Shown here: positions 48,001 through 58,800 of the stretch, piece by piece
How positions within the stretch are numbered: the first letter of the stretch is position 1
Layout: the number at the start of each line of letters is the position of its first letter
DNA from: Oxytricha trifallax
Lineage: Eukaryota; Ciliophora; Spirotrichea; Sporadotrichida; Oxytrichidae
Length of the DNA stretch: 64,000 nucleotides
Assembly: GCA_000711775.1 (NCBI GenBank)
Contig: ARYC01000553.1
Location: forward strand, 1 to 64,000
Reading direction: 5' to 3'
The notes under the pieces: generated by a model
What the model saw: the letters and a program-made list of their open reading frames with translations, nothing else
Told to the model about the DNA's origin: nothing
The model's database searches: none
Made by a program: the position numbers and the translations under genes

Positions 48001-51000
48001 TTAATAAAATTGACTGTGCAATTTAAGCATTATCGTAATCGCCATTTCTACTTAGATTAGTTCTAGATTCAAAACCCCAAAACCCCTTAATGAGGTTTAT
48101 AAGTGCTTTGATTTGTAGGGAATTTGTTAGGGGTTGGGGTTATTAATTAAATGCGAGACAAAAATAGCAAGCTTTTGGGGTCTATTTATGATGAAGAGTA
48201 TATAGATTTAGTGTTTAAACTGCGATATGGATGTGATTTATACAGTGAATAAGTCAAACCTGTACTTAATTATAAGTCAATTGCACTGCTCTTAAAGAGA
48301 AGTCCTTCAACTGTTCGCTCCCACTGCCTTATAGCTGTATAACTAAAGCAATAATAGCTGAATTCAATGCCTTAGAGGAAGTCAAAAATTCAATAGAAGC
48401 ATATTGACTATCTTATTAATGAAAAAACTTTGAAGTATTGGGCTCACTTCTCTCTTGACCAACGAGCTATTATGTTTCACCGCCAGTTCCCTGAGTTGAA
48501 GATCTCTGCATAGTCTGTTGCTAACATTTATAAACGAAATGGTATCTCTTACAAAGGTGTGAATCGTATCAAGAGAGTGATTGATTTCACTCTGCCATTT
48601 TACAACAACAACTTAAATTATATTTATAATTAAATGCAGAGAGTCTAATAGAATAATATTAAGTTTATACATGCTGACGAGGCTGTGTTTACCTTCAACA
48701 CTTTCATCTAGAAGTCTTGGTATAAGAGGCATAGTAATATAGAAGTATATGACTAGAAAGTCAAGGTATAAACGATGGCAATTCTTGGAGGAATTAGTGA
48801 AGATACTAGTTTAGAAACTTATGTTATTCATCCTCGCTCTATTAAGACAGAGCAGTATATAAAGTTCTTAGAACAGCTGAGAGAGAAGTACCCTGAAAAG
48901 AGATAATACTGTTTATTGATAATCTTTCTGTTCATAAGACTAAAGAAACAAGGAAGAGTTATGAACAACTTAGAAAACACCAGTGTTCAACGTACCTTAC
49001 AGTCCATAGTTTAATGGAATTGAGTTCTACTGGGGTATATTAAAAGGCCATTACAAGAAGATGCTGCTCTACCACTTGATGCATGACCTACCTATTGATA
49101 CAGTTGACTTTATTAAAAGCTCAGCGAAGAGAGGAGATAATTTATTGGCTTAAAAGCGTGCGAAAGAAGGGAGAGTGAATGTATATAAATAAGTTTTAGA
49201 GTTAAGTTAATGAATATATAAGTCACATTTAGAATTCTTTAGAGGGAGCTGGCTTCTCTTTCTTTTCTTCTATTTCTTGCTCACCTCCTCCTAAGTTTCT
49301 TCTCTTGCTGCCAGCTCCTGCATCTATGTTCATCGACTCTGGAGGCTAAATATTTGAATAAAGTCTCTTGCTAACTTCATACTTTGTCTGCGACTTTCGC
49401 TCTTTGTGAAGCTTGCTCTATTCCTTCATCAAGAAGATGCCAGTTCCAGATTTTTCTAAAGAGTTAAGCTACAAATCTTACTAGAAATATAAGGGTGCTT
49501 CTGCAGCTCTGATAGCCAGCTCTCACTTATCTTGATCCCTTGCCTGTCCTTATCTTCTGAAGAGATGCTGTACCTCTTCTTATGAGATTCTTGAATAATT
49601 TCTTTCAAGTAATCACATTTAATTGTTGCAAGTATGCCAAAGAAATAGTTTCATTCAGGTAGTTTATTTGACAACTGCCTCTTAGTAGGCAGGTACAGCG
49701 AAACATCTGGGTCATTCAAAGAATCATCATATAAGTTAGTCACAGAGATGTCTGGATAGTTTGGAATCTCTGCAAACTTCACATCTTAAGTTTTCAAAGC
49801 TTTCTTCTCTTCGCAGAGTATTGCTCTTAGAAATAAAATTTTAGTACCTTCCATCGTTGGCAGAAACAAACCAACTACATAATCAAGATTAGTTACTATG
49901 AGTTCATTACCTTGCTGCACCAGGTAGCGATGCAAATCCTCCTTGCTTCTAAATCTTTGAATCAATTCTTGTGCTTGCACTCTTTTCATTGCATCATTCA
50001 TTGACTCCATCTTGTTTACAGATCTAAGAAATGATATTCAAATTTAAGTTTATTGATTTCAATTATATACCTCTGTAAAACTTACTATTAAATATGGGCA
50101 TCCTATAGAAGGTCAACCTTTTAGCAGGATATGGAGAAGGTTTTGAGAACTTGTTTCAAACTTGAGAGATCGATATCAATTTCTACTGTTATAGTTCCAT
50201 ATTTTTAAATTTAAATTGGTACGTACTTAATTAGGAGCAGCTCCTAAAATGCTAGTACTTAATTAGGAGCTTTAATTAATGCTAGTACTTAATTAGGAGC
50301 ACCCTAATTTTAATCATATAATGACAAAATACCTCCTAAAGCAGTACGTACTTAATTAGGAGCAGCTCCTAAATTGGTACGTGCTATAATCAACTTATTA
50401 TTGAAAGTTAAAATGGTTACTTTATCACCCAGATTTAGAGCTGGATCGTCTCTTAGCACTCATATTTCTTCTATAATACTCTATAAACTTCCCTTGAAAC
50501 TTGTAGGCTTGCAAAGCTCTCATATAAGCTCTCAGTTATAGAGGCAGTTTTATAATTTTAAATTCAAATTTAAATATGAGCGCTAACATTTTAAGAAAAA
50601 CAACAGCACTTCCATAAAACTAAATGAGACTTACCTTTGGCAGCAATAAAAAATGTGATAACTGTGAGATGAACTCTCATAAGGAACTACCTGAGCTATC
50701 ACTTGAGGTCTCTGTTATTAAAATAGAAATTAATAATAGAAAATAAATGGCAAACAAGTGTGTGGGAGACAGAGAGGAGGAGAAAGGTATTAGTGAAATG
50801 CCTATACAAACTGAAGAAGTAGAAGTATACTTTTGTGAGAAGTGTGAGAGAGACTTCGCTCATAAATCTAGTTGGTATAGGCATATGAAAGAGCATAGAG
50901 AAGCCAAGCCAACTATATACTTAAAGCACGATAAAATCGACGGAAAGTATGAGTGCTTCGAGTGCCATAAGCAGTATGCTCATACAAGAGATTTAAGGAA

Positions 51001-52717
51001 GCATCTTTTAAAAGCTCACAAGAAAGATTTAGAGATTGAAAAGCATGAAGATGAATTGAAGCTACTGAACAAAAGAAAAACAAGAGAATCTTCGAAACTT
51101 GTAGAGCTTGAACAAGCTAGTGAATCAGAATATGTGAGGAAATCACGCAACCTACTAGCATCCGAAATCACAAAGATCATGATTAAAATTCAATATAAAA
51201 AGATTCCTGTTCTTGCCTAAATTGACCTAGACACTTCACTTTAAAGCTACCTTATATCAGAAGAATCCTTTGATAAGAAAGTTATCAATGATCATCAGTA
51301 TGCATACAAGGTGTATCCCTTCAACTATCTCTTAAGTGATGATAAATACTAGATGGAGTTTACAAATGAGTATCATGTACTCACTCAAGCAAAGTTCAAA
51401 GAGTGTAGATACTTAATAAAGTTAGATGCTGTTCTCCTCGCCAAGGATCATGTTGCTTTCAGACTCCCACTCTATGAAATGACCCTAAGAGATTTCATTA
51501 CAGATCAAAGAAATCATAAGTAGCTTGGATAAATAGCAACTCAGACCATACAAGGTATAAAAGAGCTTCACAAGTTAGGGTTTGTTCACAGAGATTTGAA
51601 GCCAGAAAATATAATGATAAACTTCTCACCAGTAAGAGATGCAATAATCGATTTCAATAGAGCCTAAAGAGTGGAAGTATCAAGGCTTGGAACTGTAATG
51701 GGAACTCAAGGGTACTATCCAGAAAAAGAAGACTGGAGAGATGGTGACTTTTAATGGGATGTGTGGGCTTTAGCAGCAATAATAATAGAGTGCGATATGC
51801 CTCGCAACGATTACTACTCTACAAGGTGTGAGAAGGATGCTAAACAAAGAATAAAGCAATTTATTGACAGAACAAGAGTATCTCAATCAATGAAACAAAT
51901 GGCAGAGTCAATAATAATAAAACCAAACTCAAGATCAGACATATCAATAGAGCAGATAGAGTTGTGGTTAAGTAAGATAAACTTCAGACCTCTACCACAT
52001 GATCCTAAAGTGCATTTTGAGTGATTAAATTAAATACATTTACTATAAATTTCACATTAAAACCTATTAATAACCCCAACCCCTAACAAATTCCCTACAA
52101 ATCAAAGCACTTATAAACCTCATTAAGGGGTTTTGGGGTGATTGAATGTAGTAAAAAATTATATTTTAATGTAGATTTGCTTAGAGTTTTTCCTTTATGT
52201 AAATTTAGAGATGAAATTGAGAATTTCTTTAAGCCTAGATCACTTTAATTTCTATTATTCTAGGTTTTAATGGTCTCCTTTCCTTGAGAATGATAGCTTT
52301 TCTCAAGAATGACTCCATCAAGCATAGGGTCGTAGGTTTTCATTGTAACTGCCTATTTTTAATATAAAATTCTCATTCTATCTTCATTAGACAAGTTCAT
52401 TATGTCTCTAAGGTCAATGTCAAGACTTAATGATCTTAGCCTGCTTTATAAATTATAATCTTAATATATTTTAATGAATAAACTTGAATGAGGCCTGGAT
52501 TTTCGTTCTTCTTCTAATAAATAAGGGAGTCCTTGCCATGCATAAAATCTTGCAAAACTTTTATTCCATTAAATCTCTCTTCCTCTTTAATTTGTGGAGC
52601 TTCGACAAGTCTCTTGAGATAACTGAAAAATTTCACATCTTTATCTTGAGTTATTTTTTCATTTTAGAGCAAAACAATCTTTTGCTTATACATATTGAAA
52701 AAATCATTTGGATTCAT
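45083..52717 (-). CDS. Uncharacterised protein gene carrying a TBE in an IES
   Basis: Not recognised. N-terminal part 52717-52176: MNPNDFFNMYKQKIVLLQNE, FFSYLKRLVEAPQIKEEERF, LDIDLRDIMNLSNEDRMRIL, ending KGKTLSKS. After an IES that contains the TBE it resumes at 48067 with RTNLSRNGDYDNAQIAQSIL. Further segments: 47750-46620 (VPQIFGFQENSRNPLSD; KVDKYYMHSMVKKQSENELE; KTIVFDVMYTIEGELIESMD), about 46290-46050 (ARWGDDFVKALDKFRHVIQY), 45780-45370 (SYEECKKLSDEYLLPCKVVY; EFNSLFVMGQDYAKRKNADL) and 45316-45083 (NPNHLRFITKAEFLDIMEKV). Frame breaks and AT-rich gaps (e.g. 47760-47930) indicate further IESs or introns. The C-terminal end is uncertain and could run to about 44940. It is acidic-helical, without TM segments. 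Confidence 0.55.
48070..48147. repeat. Left 78-bp terminal inverted repeat of TBE
   Basis: Begins with 17 nt of C4A4 telomere repeat, then TTAATGAGG and TTTATAAGTGCTTTGATTTG, and ends GGGGTTATTAAT just before the transposase ATG. Confidence 0.9.
48151..49213 (+). pseudogene. TBE 42-kDa transposase, two frame changes
   Basis: Start MRDKNSKLLGSIYDEEYIDL three bases after the terminal repeat; an N-terminal HTH-like region (YKSIALLLKRSPSTVRSHC) precedes the catalytic domain. DDE residues are recognisable: HADEAVFTFNTF, then ILFIDNLSVHKTKE, then NVPYSPQFNGIEFYWGILKG, with about 34 residues between the second D and E, as in the Tc1/mariner/IS630 superfamily. TBE transposases are implicated in genome rearrangement in Oxytricha (established). 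The frame changes twice, near 48903 and 48985, flanking the second Asp block; C-terminal end KQVLELSQ, TGA 49211-49213. Confidence 0.85.
49223..50010 (-). pseudogene. TBE 22-kDa ORF, interrupted
   Basis: Start MESMNDAMKRVQAQELIQRF at 50010, open through VVGLFLPTMEGTKI and DVKFAEIPNYPDISVTNLYD to LPE, where a TGA replaces the Gly/Arg region intact in the other copy. It continues NYFFGILATIKCDYLKEIIQ, then changes phase near 49505; the rest is convincing in the new frame (SLEKSGTGIFLMKEQSKL, ESMNIDAGAGSKRR) and ends PAPSKEFQM, TGA 49223-49225. Function unknown. The phase change is at the same place in both TBE copies, so it may be old or may mark an unrecognised short intron. Confidence 0.75.
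50219..50395. repeat. Direct repeats between divergent TBE ORFs
   Basis: GTACTTAATTAGGAGC starts at 50223, 50255, 50285 and 50348; two copies extend into the palindrome TAGGAGCAGCTCCTA. Located in the roughly 730-bp region between the divergent 22-kDa and zinc-finger/kinase ORFs, so promoter elements or protein-binding sites are plausible. Confidence 0.8.
50747..52024 (+). CDS. TBE zinc-finger / protein-kinase protein, open
   Basis: 425 codons, uninterrupted with TAA/TAG as Gln. Residues about 28-55 and 65-95 are two C2H2-like fingers (YFCEKCERDFAHKSSWYRH; YECFECHKQYAHTRDLRKH); a Lys/Glu-rich linker follows; the kinase domain spans about 150-400 with QYAYKVYPF (beta-3 Lys), ELHKLGFVHRDLKPENIM, AIIDFNRAQ (DFN where DFG is usual), GTVMGTQGYYPEKEDWRDG and WDVWALAAIIIECDMP. 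It corresponds to the 57-kDa class of TBE proteins, whose role is not established. Conservation of HRDLKPEN in this copy against its loss in the truncated copy suggests selection until recently. Stop 52022-52024. Confidence 0.9.
52066..52140. repeat. Right terminal inverted repeat of TBE
   Basis: Inverted match to 48070-48147, starting ATTAATAACCCC and ending GGGGTTTTGGGGTG; three bases shorter because the terminal T4 is T1. Confidence 0.9.
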
Positions 52718-52799
52718 TTTATCATAGTCGAAAGTGTCATTGAAATTTATAGCTTATTACGTTTGATAGATTTTTATTATGTTATTAATTAAAATCCAG

Positions 52800-53200
52800 A
52801 ATAATGTTATAAAATTTATATTTGAATCATTGCTTCACATAAATACAAAACCACAATTAATTTATAAAAATCAAATAAAATTCTAAATAAGATTGGAGAA
52901 TAAGAAATTATTTATTTAAATTTTAGAATATAACACATTTCTATAATTGTGATTAAGAAATAATAAAAAGTAAATTATGTGTTTATGCTGCCTCTCTAAA
53001 TTACAATAAAATTAACAATTTGTTTCTAATGATATATATATATATATATCGTGGAATTCATTTAACTATTTTAACGATCTAATTTATTCAATTTATAGTT
53101 TAAATTTCAGAAATCAATTAGACTTACGAATATGTGAAGATTTTTATATAAAAAAATAAATTAAAAAAGAGAGATGTAGCATTAACAAAAAGGAAATGAA
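52800..53200. other. AT-rich divergent intergenic region
   Basis: Between the minus-strand unknown gene and the plus-strand Kelch gene. Contains an (AT)n run near 53033-53049; no other feature recognised. Confidence 0.45.
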
Positions 53201-53218
53201 TAGCAAATTGGCATTAAT

Positions 53219-55309
53219 ATGTATATTAATGTCTATGAGCATTAAAATCATGATTCTTATTAAAACAATCATTCAAGCACTAATAGAAGAAAAGAACTTA
53301 CTATAAATAGCAACGACTGCATAAATCAAGTATGCGCTTGGTATGAGTTGTTTATGAGTGGAAAGCTGCCTCATAGAAGAGCTTATCACGTATCCTTTTA
53401 TTGGAATGATCAGCAAGTTAAGAACTTTTTTACAATGATAGTTTACCTTTGCTTACTTTCTTTCTTTCAAATTCAGTTTATTAAGTCGTTTTAAGTTTCT
53501 ATGTACATGGTGGGTAAGATTTGAAGGAAGGAGCCTATGGGGACCTCTGGAGAGTGGATTACTAATTTATCTTCAACGAGACTTAACTTATCAACGATAA
53601 CCAAATATAAAATATAGAATGGGAAGAAATTTAACTATCTGGCGTATATCCCAAGAAGTTATCCCATCATGCAGGTATTCTGCAACCTGCACTTTAATCA
53701 TACATCATCTATGGAGGTATAGAAAGAGCTGATAGCAGTGATGTACTGTATGTGATTAATCTCAACAATTTCAATGTTCAAGCAATTCCATCTAACCAGT
53801 AAACTGAAAAAAATGGAAAACCTCTGCCAGGGCCAAGAGATGACTTTTGTTTTGTTTCTGCTTAAGGGAATAATAGTCAAAATCAGATAAATTCATTGTA
53901 TGTAATAGGCAGATATAAGAATGGATAGAAAATGAATGATATCTACAAACTGCATATTTTAGATCATGGCAGATAATTTTAAAAATGTTATGCACATTTT
54001 CAGTAAATAATTTTATTGTAATTAGAAATTTGTGTGGGATTTACTTGAAATATAAGGAAAATTATGTCCACAACCTCGGTCAGGATTCTCAGGAATCTGT
54101 CTCAATGACAGTTAAGGGAATGAAGAAATTTATATCATTGGTGGAGCAGGAAAAAATATAATTTAATATATTTTAAGCAGGTGATAACAGCAATCGATTT
54201 AACGATGTATGGAAATATGAAAATCATAAATGGACAATGATTGCTACAGATAGTTAAGATTAAGATGACATTCCTTAAGAAAGAGGAGGTCATTAGTGTT
54301 GTGTTTATGAAAATAGATTTATTGTCATATTTGGAGGAATTCATGAAATAACCTATGAGCTCCATGACCTTCACATCTTTGACATTAAAAATGGCAAGTG
54401 GTTCTTATGCAATGAAAATAATTAAATGCTTCATAGAGTGGTTCCCCTAAAAATAAAGCCATTATGCAGCATAGTGATGCTTTCAAAAAGAATTCAGCTC
54501 AATTGAATTTAAGTAGCAACGCTAGATATTCCAATCCTATGAATAGAACGAATGGACGAGAATCACCTATGAATTCAACATTCTAGAAGAGTCCCCAAAA
54601 TAAAGATTCAATAAATCAATCCATGAGAGGTAAAAGTTTATTCTAAGCTCACATGAATCCATTAGCAGATTAAACAATGAGAGAGACTTAAAAATTGTAG
54701 ATGAAAAGTCCCCCAAAACCCTTGTAGATTTAAACTTCAACACTTTACAAAAAAGAGACTAAAGATTCGCATGTGGAATTGCTAACTCCTACCTTAATCA
54801 CAATGAAAAATGCTTTTATAATTAAGAATGCAGATCAAAGTTTCGATAGCTACTTTCAAATGATGAAAAAACGAAAGAATTTTGGAAACCACACTACTAT
54901 GAATTCTCCAATAAAAACTAACAAGAAATTTTCACTAAATAATTCAATGTAAAGCGGACACAACATTGGCAGTCATCACCATTAGAATAGTAATATGAAT
55001 TACAGTGCCTTCATAAATGCAGTGCACAGAGAAGATCCTGTTCCGACTGTTAAAATTACTGATGAAAAGTAACCTGCTGGAAGAGATGGTCATTCTGCTT
55101 GGCTGTAGGGTGATAAGTGGATAATCGCTATAAATTTAAAAATTTAATTGGCAACAATATTATTTTTACAATTTTCTAGGTAAATATTCAATGGAGATAG
55201 GCATCATATGCCTTATAATGATACTTACGTATTAGACCTTAGAAAGTTAATAAATATCCCTAATTAAATAGATAAATTTTAAATACTTACAAATTAAAAA
55301 TACATATGA
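53219..55309 (+). CDS. Kelch-repeat protein
   Basis: Start MYINVYEHQNHDSYQNN at 53219. Kelch blades are spread along the gene: WYELFMSGKLPHRRAYHVSF; after a probable insert YVHGGQDLKEGAYGDLWRVD; HHAGILQPALQSYIIYGG; PLPGPRDDFCFVSAQG; PQPRSGFSGICLND then EEIYIIGGA; NDVWKYENHKWTMIATD; PQERGGHQCCVYENRFIVIF; and a last blade MPYNDTYVLDLRKL. Between the sixth blade and the last is a Ser/Asn/Gln-rich linker (about 54400-55060). Two gaps (near 53415-53500 and 54155-54180) are likely introns/IESs. Stop near 55307. Kelch propellers mediate protein contacts; the partner is unknown. Confidence 0.7.
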
Positions 55310-55510
55310 TCAAATAAAACTATGATAAGGCAACAGTCGTCTATGATTAATTGATATTTAGTATTAGAAATTAATTTATAATAATTATTAAAAGTTTAAT
55401 AGCATAACAATCCCAACTCTTCCAAACATTAATTATATTTGATAATTTACCAAATCTACAAATCGGACTTTTATTATTAAAAATTATTATATAATTATTT
55501 TAATCAATTG

Positions 55511-55526
55511 CCCCAAAACCCCTTAA
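55511..55526. repeat. Interstitial C4A4C4 telomere-like tract
   Basis: CCCCAAAACCCCTTAA is identical to bases 6-21 of the TBE terminus, but the following sequence does not continue as the TBE repeat and no partner end is found in the window. Could be a remnant terminus of another TBE-class element. Confidence 0.5.
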
Positions 55527-55589
55527 GTCAAAGCATATTAATAAATTTAATATACTTTTGAATACATAGCTTGCAAATGTACCTCGAAT

Positions 55590-55685
55590 AGAACTGTTCT
55601 GTTGTTGTAAGAAAGTTTTAAGTTTTAATGAGCTGGCATCACTCTTCTCATGTTTGATGAGACTTCGTGATTAGAACAGACACCA
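55590..55685. other. GC-richer hairpin-forming segment, possible RNA
   Basis: CTGTTCT (55594-55600) can pair with AGAACAG (55673-55679), enclosing a second small stem TCTCAT/ATGAGA. The segment is GC-richer than its surroundings and has no coding frame. No known RNA family recognised. Confidence 0.2.
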
Positions 55686-55886
55686 GATAGAAAGCGAGGG
55701 AGCATAGAGAATTTAAAAAAGTCAGTAAAAAAGCAGGGACGCTTTAAATTATTTAAGAGTGAATAAAAACTTTCAATAAAAATTAAAACATCAAATGATT
55801 CACCTTTTTTAATGCATTTACAAGAGAAGTTTTAAAGCGATAATTTCTTTATAAATATATTTTTATAAGAACATTATATAGCTCAA

Positions 55887-58800
55887 ATGAATATTCAGGA
55901 TATAGAACAGTTACCAAAGCTTGCTCAAGCCTTAAGCACATAAGCTTACTACGATTTTCATATTAATCAAGATGAAAAATCTTACAATGAACTCAAGATA
56001 GTGTATGGTTCGTAAAAAATATAAATGCTCTACGTTCCAGAAGAGTCCCTACTAAACTATTGAGTTTATTTATTTTTATATATTAAGGAAAGGGAGAGGT
56101 TTACAGCTGTATAACAAAGTAAAAATATAAATGTGAAGTTAAACAAAGTTTTCTAGTTGAGGATGATGTTTGACATAAATCCATAATATGAAATCTTTCT
56201 ACAAAAGATTGAGAATATCACTTTGGTCTCAGTAGCAGCTGACATTAATACTAAACCATAAATCACAATATAAATAAGCAAATAAAATATAATAAACATG
56301 AAACTCTTCTTTATGTAAAAAAAAATACTTAAAATACTTTTAATAGTAATTTTTAATTAATATAATATATAACCTTTAAAATCAAAGATTAACCATCAAA
56401 AAATTATTTTGGGTTTAATTAGAAATGTTTTAATATTTAATACTTCAAGAAATTACTATCTCTGGATTAGAGACATAGATGCAAATAACAAAAATCGCAA
56501 GAATCTCTCAGACAAGTCTGTCCTTGATTTTTAATGTAAAAATTATTTTCCACTTGAGTTCATGGAGTAACCTAAACCCTTCTGACTTTAACAAACTTCT
56601 AATTTTATAATCTTTTCTTTCATTTACAATCTCGCATTAATAAAATAGAGTTTATCTCTTGTAGTGTATGAAGAAGATTAAAAAGACGACTAATTAAGTA
56701 AAGATGAGCACTCCACGATTATGTATTGCCCATTTTTTGATTGCAAAAAGCCATTTAGACATAGTGGCAACCTTTAGACTCATATACGCTCTCATGTAAG
56801 CCAATTATCAAGACTAATTTAGAATATTCACACAAATAATATTGCATGATTTTAATATTGTAGGAATACATTCGAAATTGGGAAAATATAATAAATTAAA
56901 TTTATAATAAATCAAAATCGTGGCAGTTAAAGTTTGCCAATTTGAACGATCTTGGGCTCATTCGATAGAGAATTCAAAATTAGCTGGACTTTACTATTGG
57001 CGGTACTATTTTATCGCATCCCTGGAGCGAGATAACTTCACTTTAATGTGAGGGTATAATTTAATGAATTTAGAGGTGTTTAATTAAAGTCGAGTTATCT
57101 CGCTCCTGAGATGCGATAAAATAGTACCGCCAATAGTAAAGTCCAGCTAATTTTGAATTCTCTATCGAATGAGCCCAAGATCGTTCAAATTGGCAAACTT
57201 TAACTGCCACGATTTTGATTTATTATAAATTTAATTAATTATATTTTCCCAGTTTCGAATGTATTCCTACAATATCTAGATAGTGACTTTATAATCAGCA
57301 GTATTAAGAATATATTTGAAGGTTGCAATATTATAGACTAATGAAAGGCCATTCTAATGTCAGTTTCCACTTTGTGGACTTTCTTTCATTACCAAGGGAC
57401 ATCTGAAGACACACATGATTAATCATTCTAATGAATAACCATTTAAATGCCATATTTGCATAATTAACTACTCCCAAAAATCTTTATACCATATATTTCC
57501 ATTAGAATATTAAGTACTTATTATACTTCTAATTAAATCTAGATTGGAAATTCATCTAAGAAAGAATTTCGGTATTAAGCCTTTTTAATGCGAAATCTGT
57601 GGTAATCACTTCACAGAGAAAGGCAACTTGAACGTGCACATGAAGTCTCACAAGGGCAAGCGCGACTATGAGTGCGAAATATGCAGTTAAAAGTTTATAA
57701 CCAAGGGTCACTTAGAAGATCATTTCAGAAGACATAAAAAAGATCGCAAGTTCAAATGTGAACCATGCGGATCAGAATATTACAAATTAAAATTAAATTG
57801 GTTTTCATAATTTCTTTTCTTAAATATCCTTACTTCATTTTGTTTCAGTTAAATTGCTAAAATATTAACTATAAATGAATTAAAATTTACTGGTCAACAT
57901 AGCTTGGAAACCACTAACTCAACTAACTAAGATGTATGAAGAATAAACAGCTGAAGGATTACGAAGATAATTACTTCTCATCCCGCAGATACGACTTCCC
58001 AGCACTTTAATCAATGTAAGAATAATTCAAACCAAACTAATATTTATATATGTACGACATTTTTAATTGCGATGATAATTCAGCCATATTAAATTAATAA
58101 CATTAATAAATATAATAATAATGTCGCAAGCATTATAAATCTGAGAAATTCGATAGCACATAGTTTATTATTGGCAGTTATTTTTGCCGAATAAATTTAG
58201 ATGTACAAAATGATCTTTTAAAATTATATCAACTACTTATATAACTTTTATTTTTTGTTAAATCATATCAGGTTAATTTTTATTAAAAGAACTCCCACAA
58301 CAATATTTTGCGAACTTAATAAATTTGGCGACATATGATCCGAGTCAATTTAGAATGAGCCAAATATTTCAATTTAAGGTCAAATTATCTGCAAATGTTG
58401 CTTTCATATCTGATTATTTTTAATCCTTTGGATTAAATTTAAGTTATAATAATTAGGAAATTAGTTCTAGCAACCCTAAGTGACCCTTCCTTCACTAATC
58501 TAGGTTTAGAGTAATTGTTAAAACTTAAATTCACTTTTAAGCTACATGCTACCAACTCAGGGGACACATACTCTTACCTAGTGCTCAACTGTTCAGTAGG
58601 CTTTAAGCTCACACGCCAAATAATCCCAATTATGTAACAATCAACAAAATAACCAGCAGGAAATGTGCCAAGTTATTCAACAAAACCAACTCACATACTT
58701 CTAAAATGGAATGATATCAATTTTGAAAAATGTAAGTCAATTCTTGATAACATTAATAAACACTGAAAAGTTAATTAATTTGGAGTGCAAAAGTAAAACT

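Larger units (their letters stand above)
48070..52140 (+). mobile_element. TBE transposon, full length (Tc1/mariner/IS630-related)
   Basis: 4071 bp with 78-bp terminal inverted repeats starting CAAAACCCCAAAACCCC (left 48070-48147; right 52066-52140, shortened by three T in the last T4). It is flanked by the 3-bp duplication ATT (48067-48069 and 52141-52143), the ANT-type target known for TBEs. The three standard ORFs are present: transposase (+), 22-kDa (-) and zinc-finger/kinase (+). The kinase ORF is open end to end; the transposase has two frame changes and the 22-kDa ORF has a TGA and a frame shift, so this copy is probably not autonomous as read. Confidence 0.95.
48064..52175 (-). other. 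TBE-bearing IES with TAGA pointers
   Basis: TAGA occurs at 48064-48067 and 52172-52175. Removing one copy plus everything between joins GKTLSKS to RTNLSRNGDYDN in frame on the minus strand. The TBE fills 48070-52140 of this IES; the remainder is about 35 bp of AT-rich DNA on its right. So the element sits inside, not at the edges of, the sequence that must be removed. Confidence 0.75.

Noticed and set aside
48151-49213. Calling the TBE transposase intact
   Set aside because: Two phase changes around the second catalytic Asp prevent a continuous frame as given; sequence error remains possible.
49470-49500. A 13-nt GTAAG..TAG stretch as a mini-intron in the TBE 22-kDa ORF
   Set aside because: Too short for any intron seen here (minimum about 28 nt), and it would not fix the phase change cleanly.
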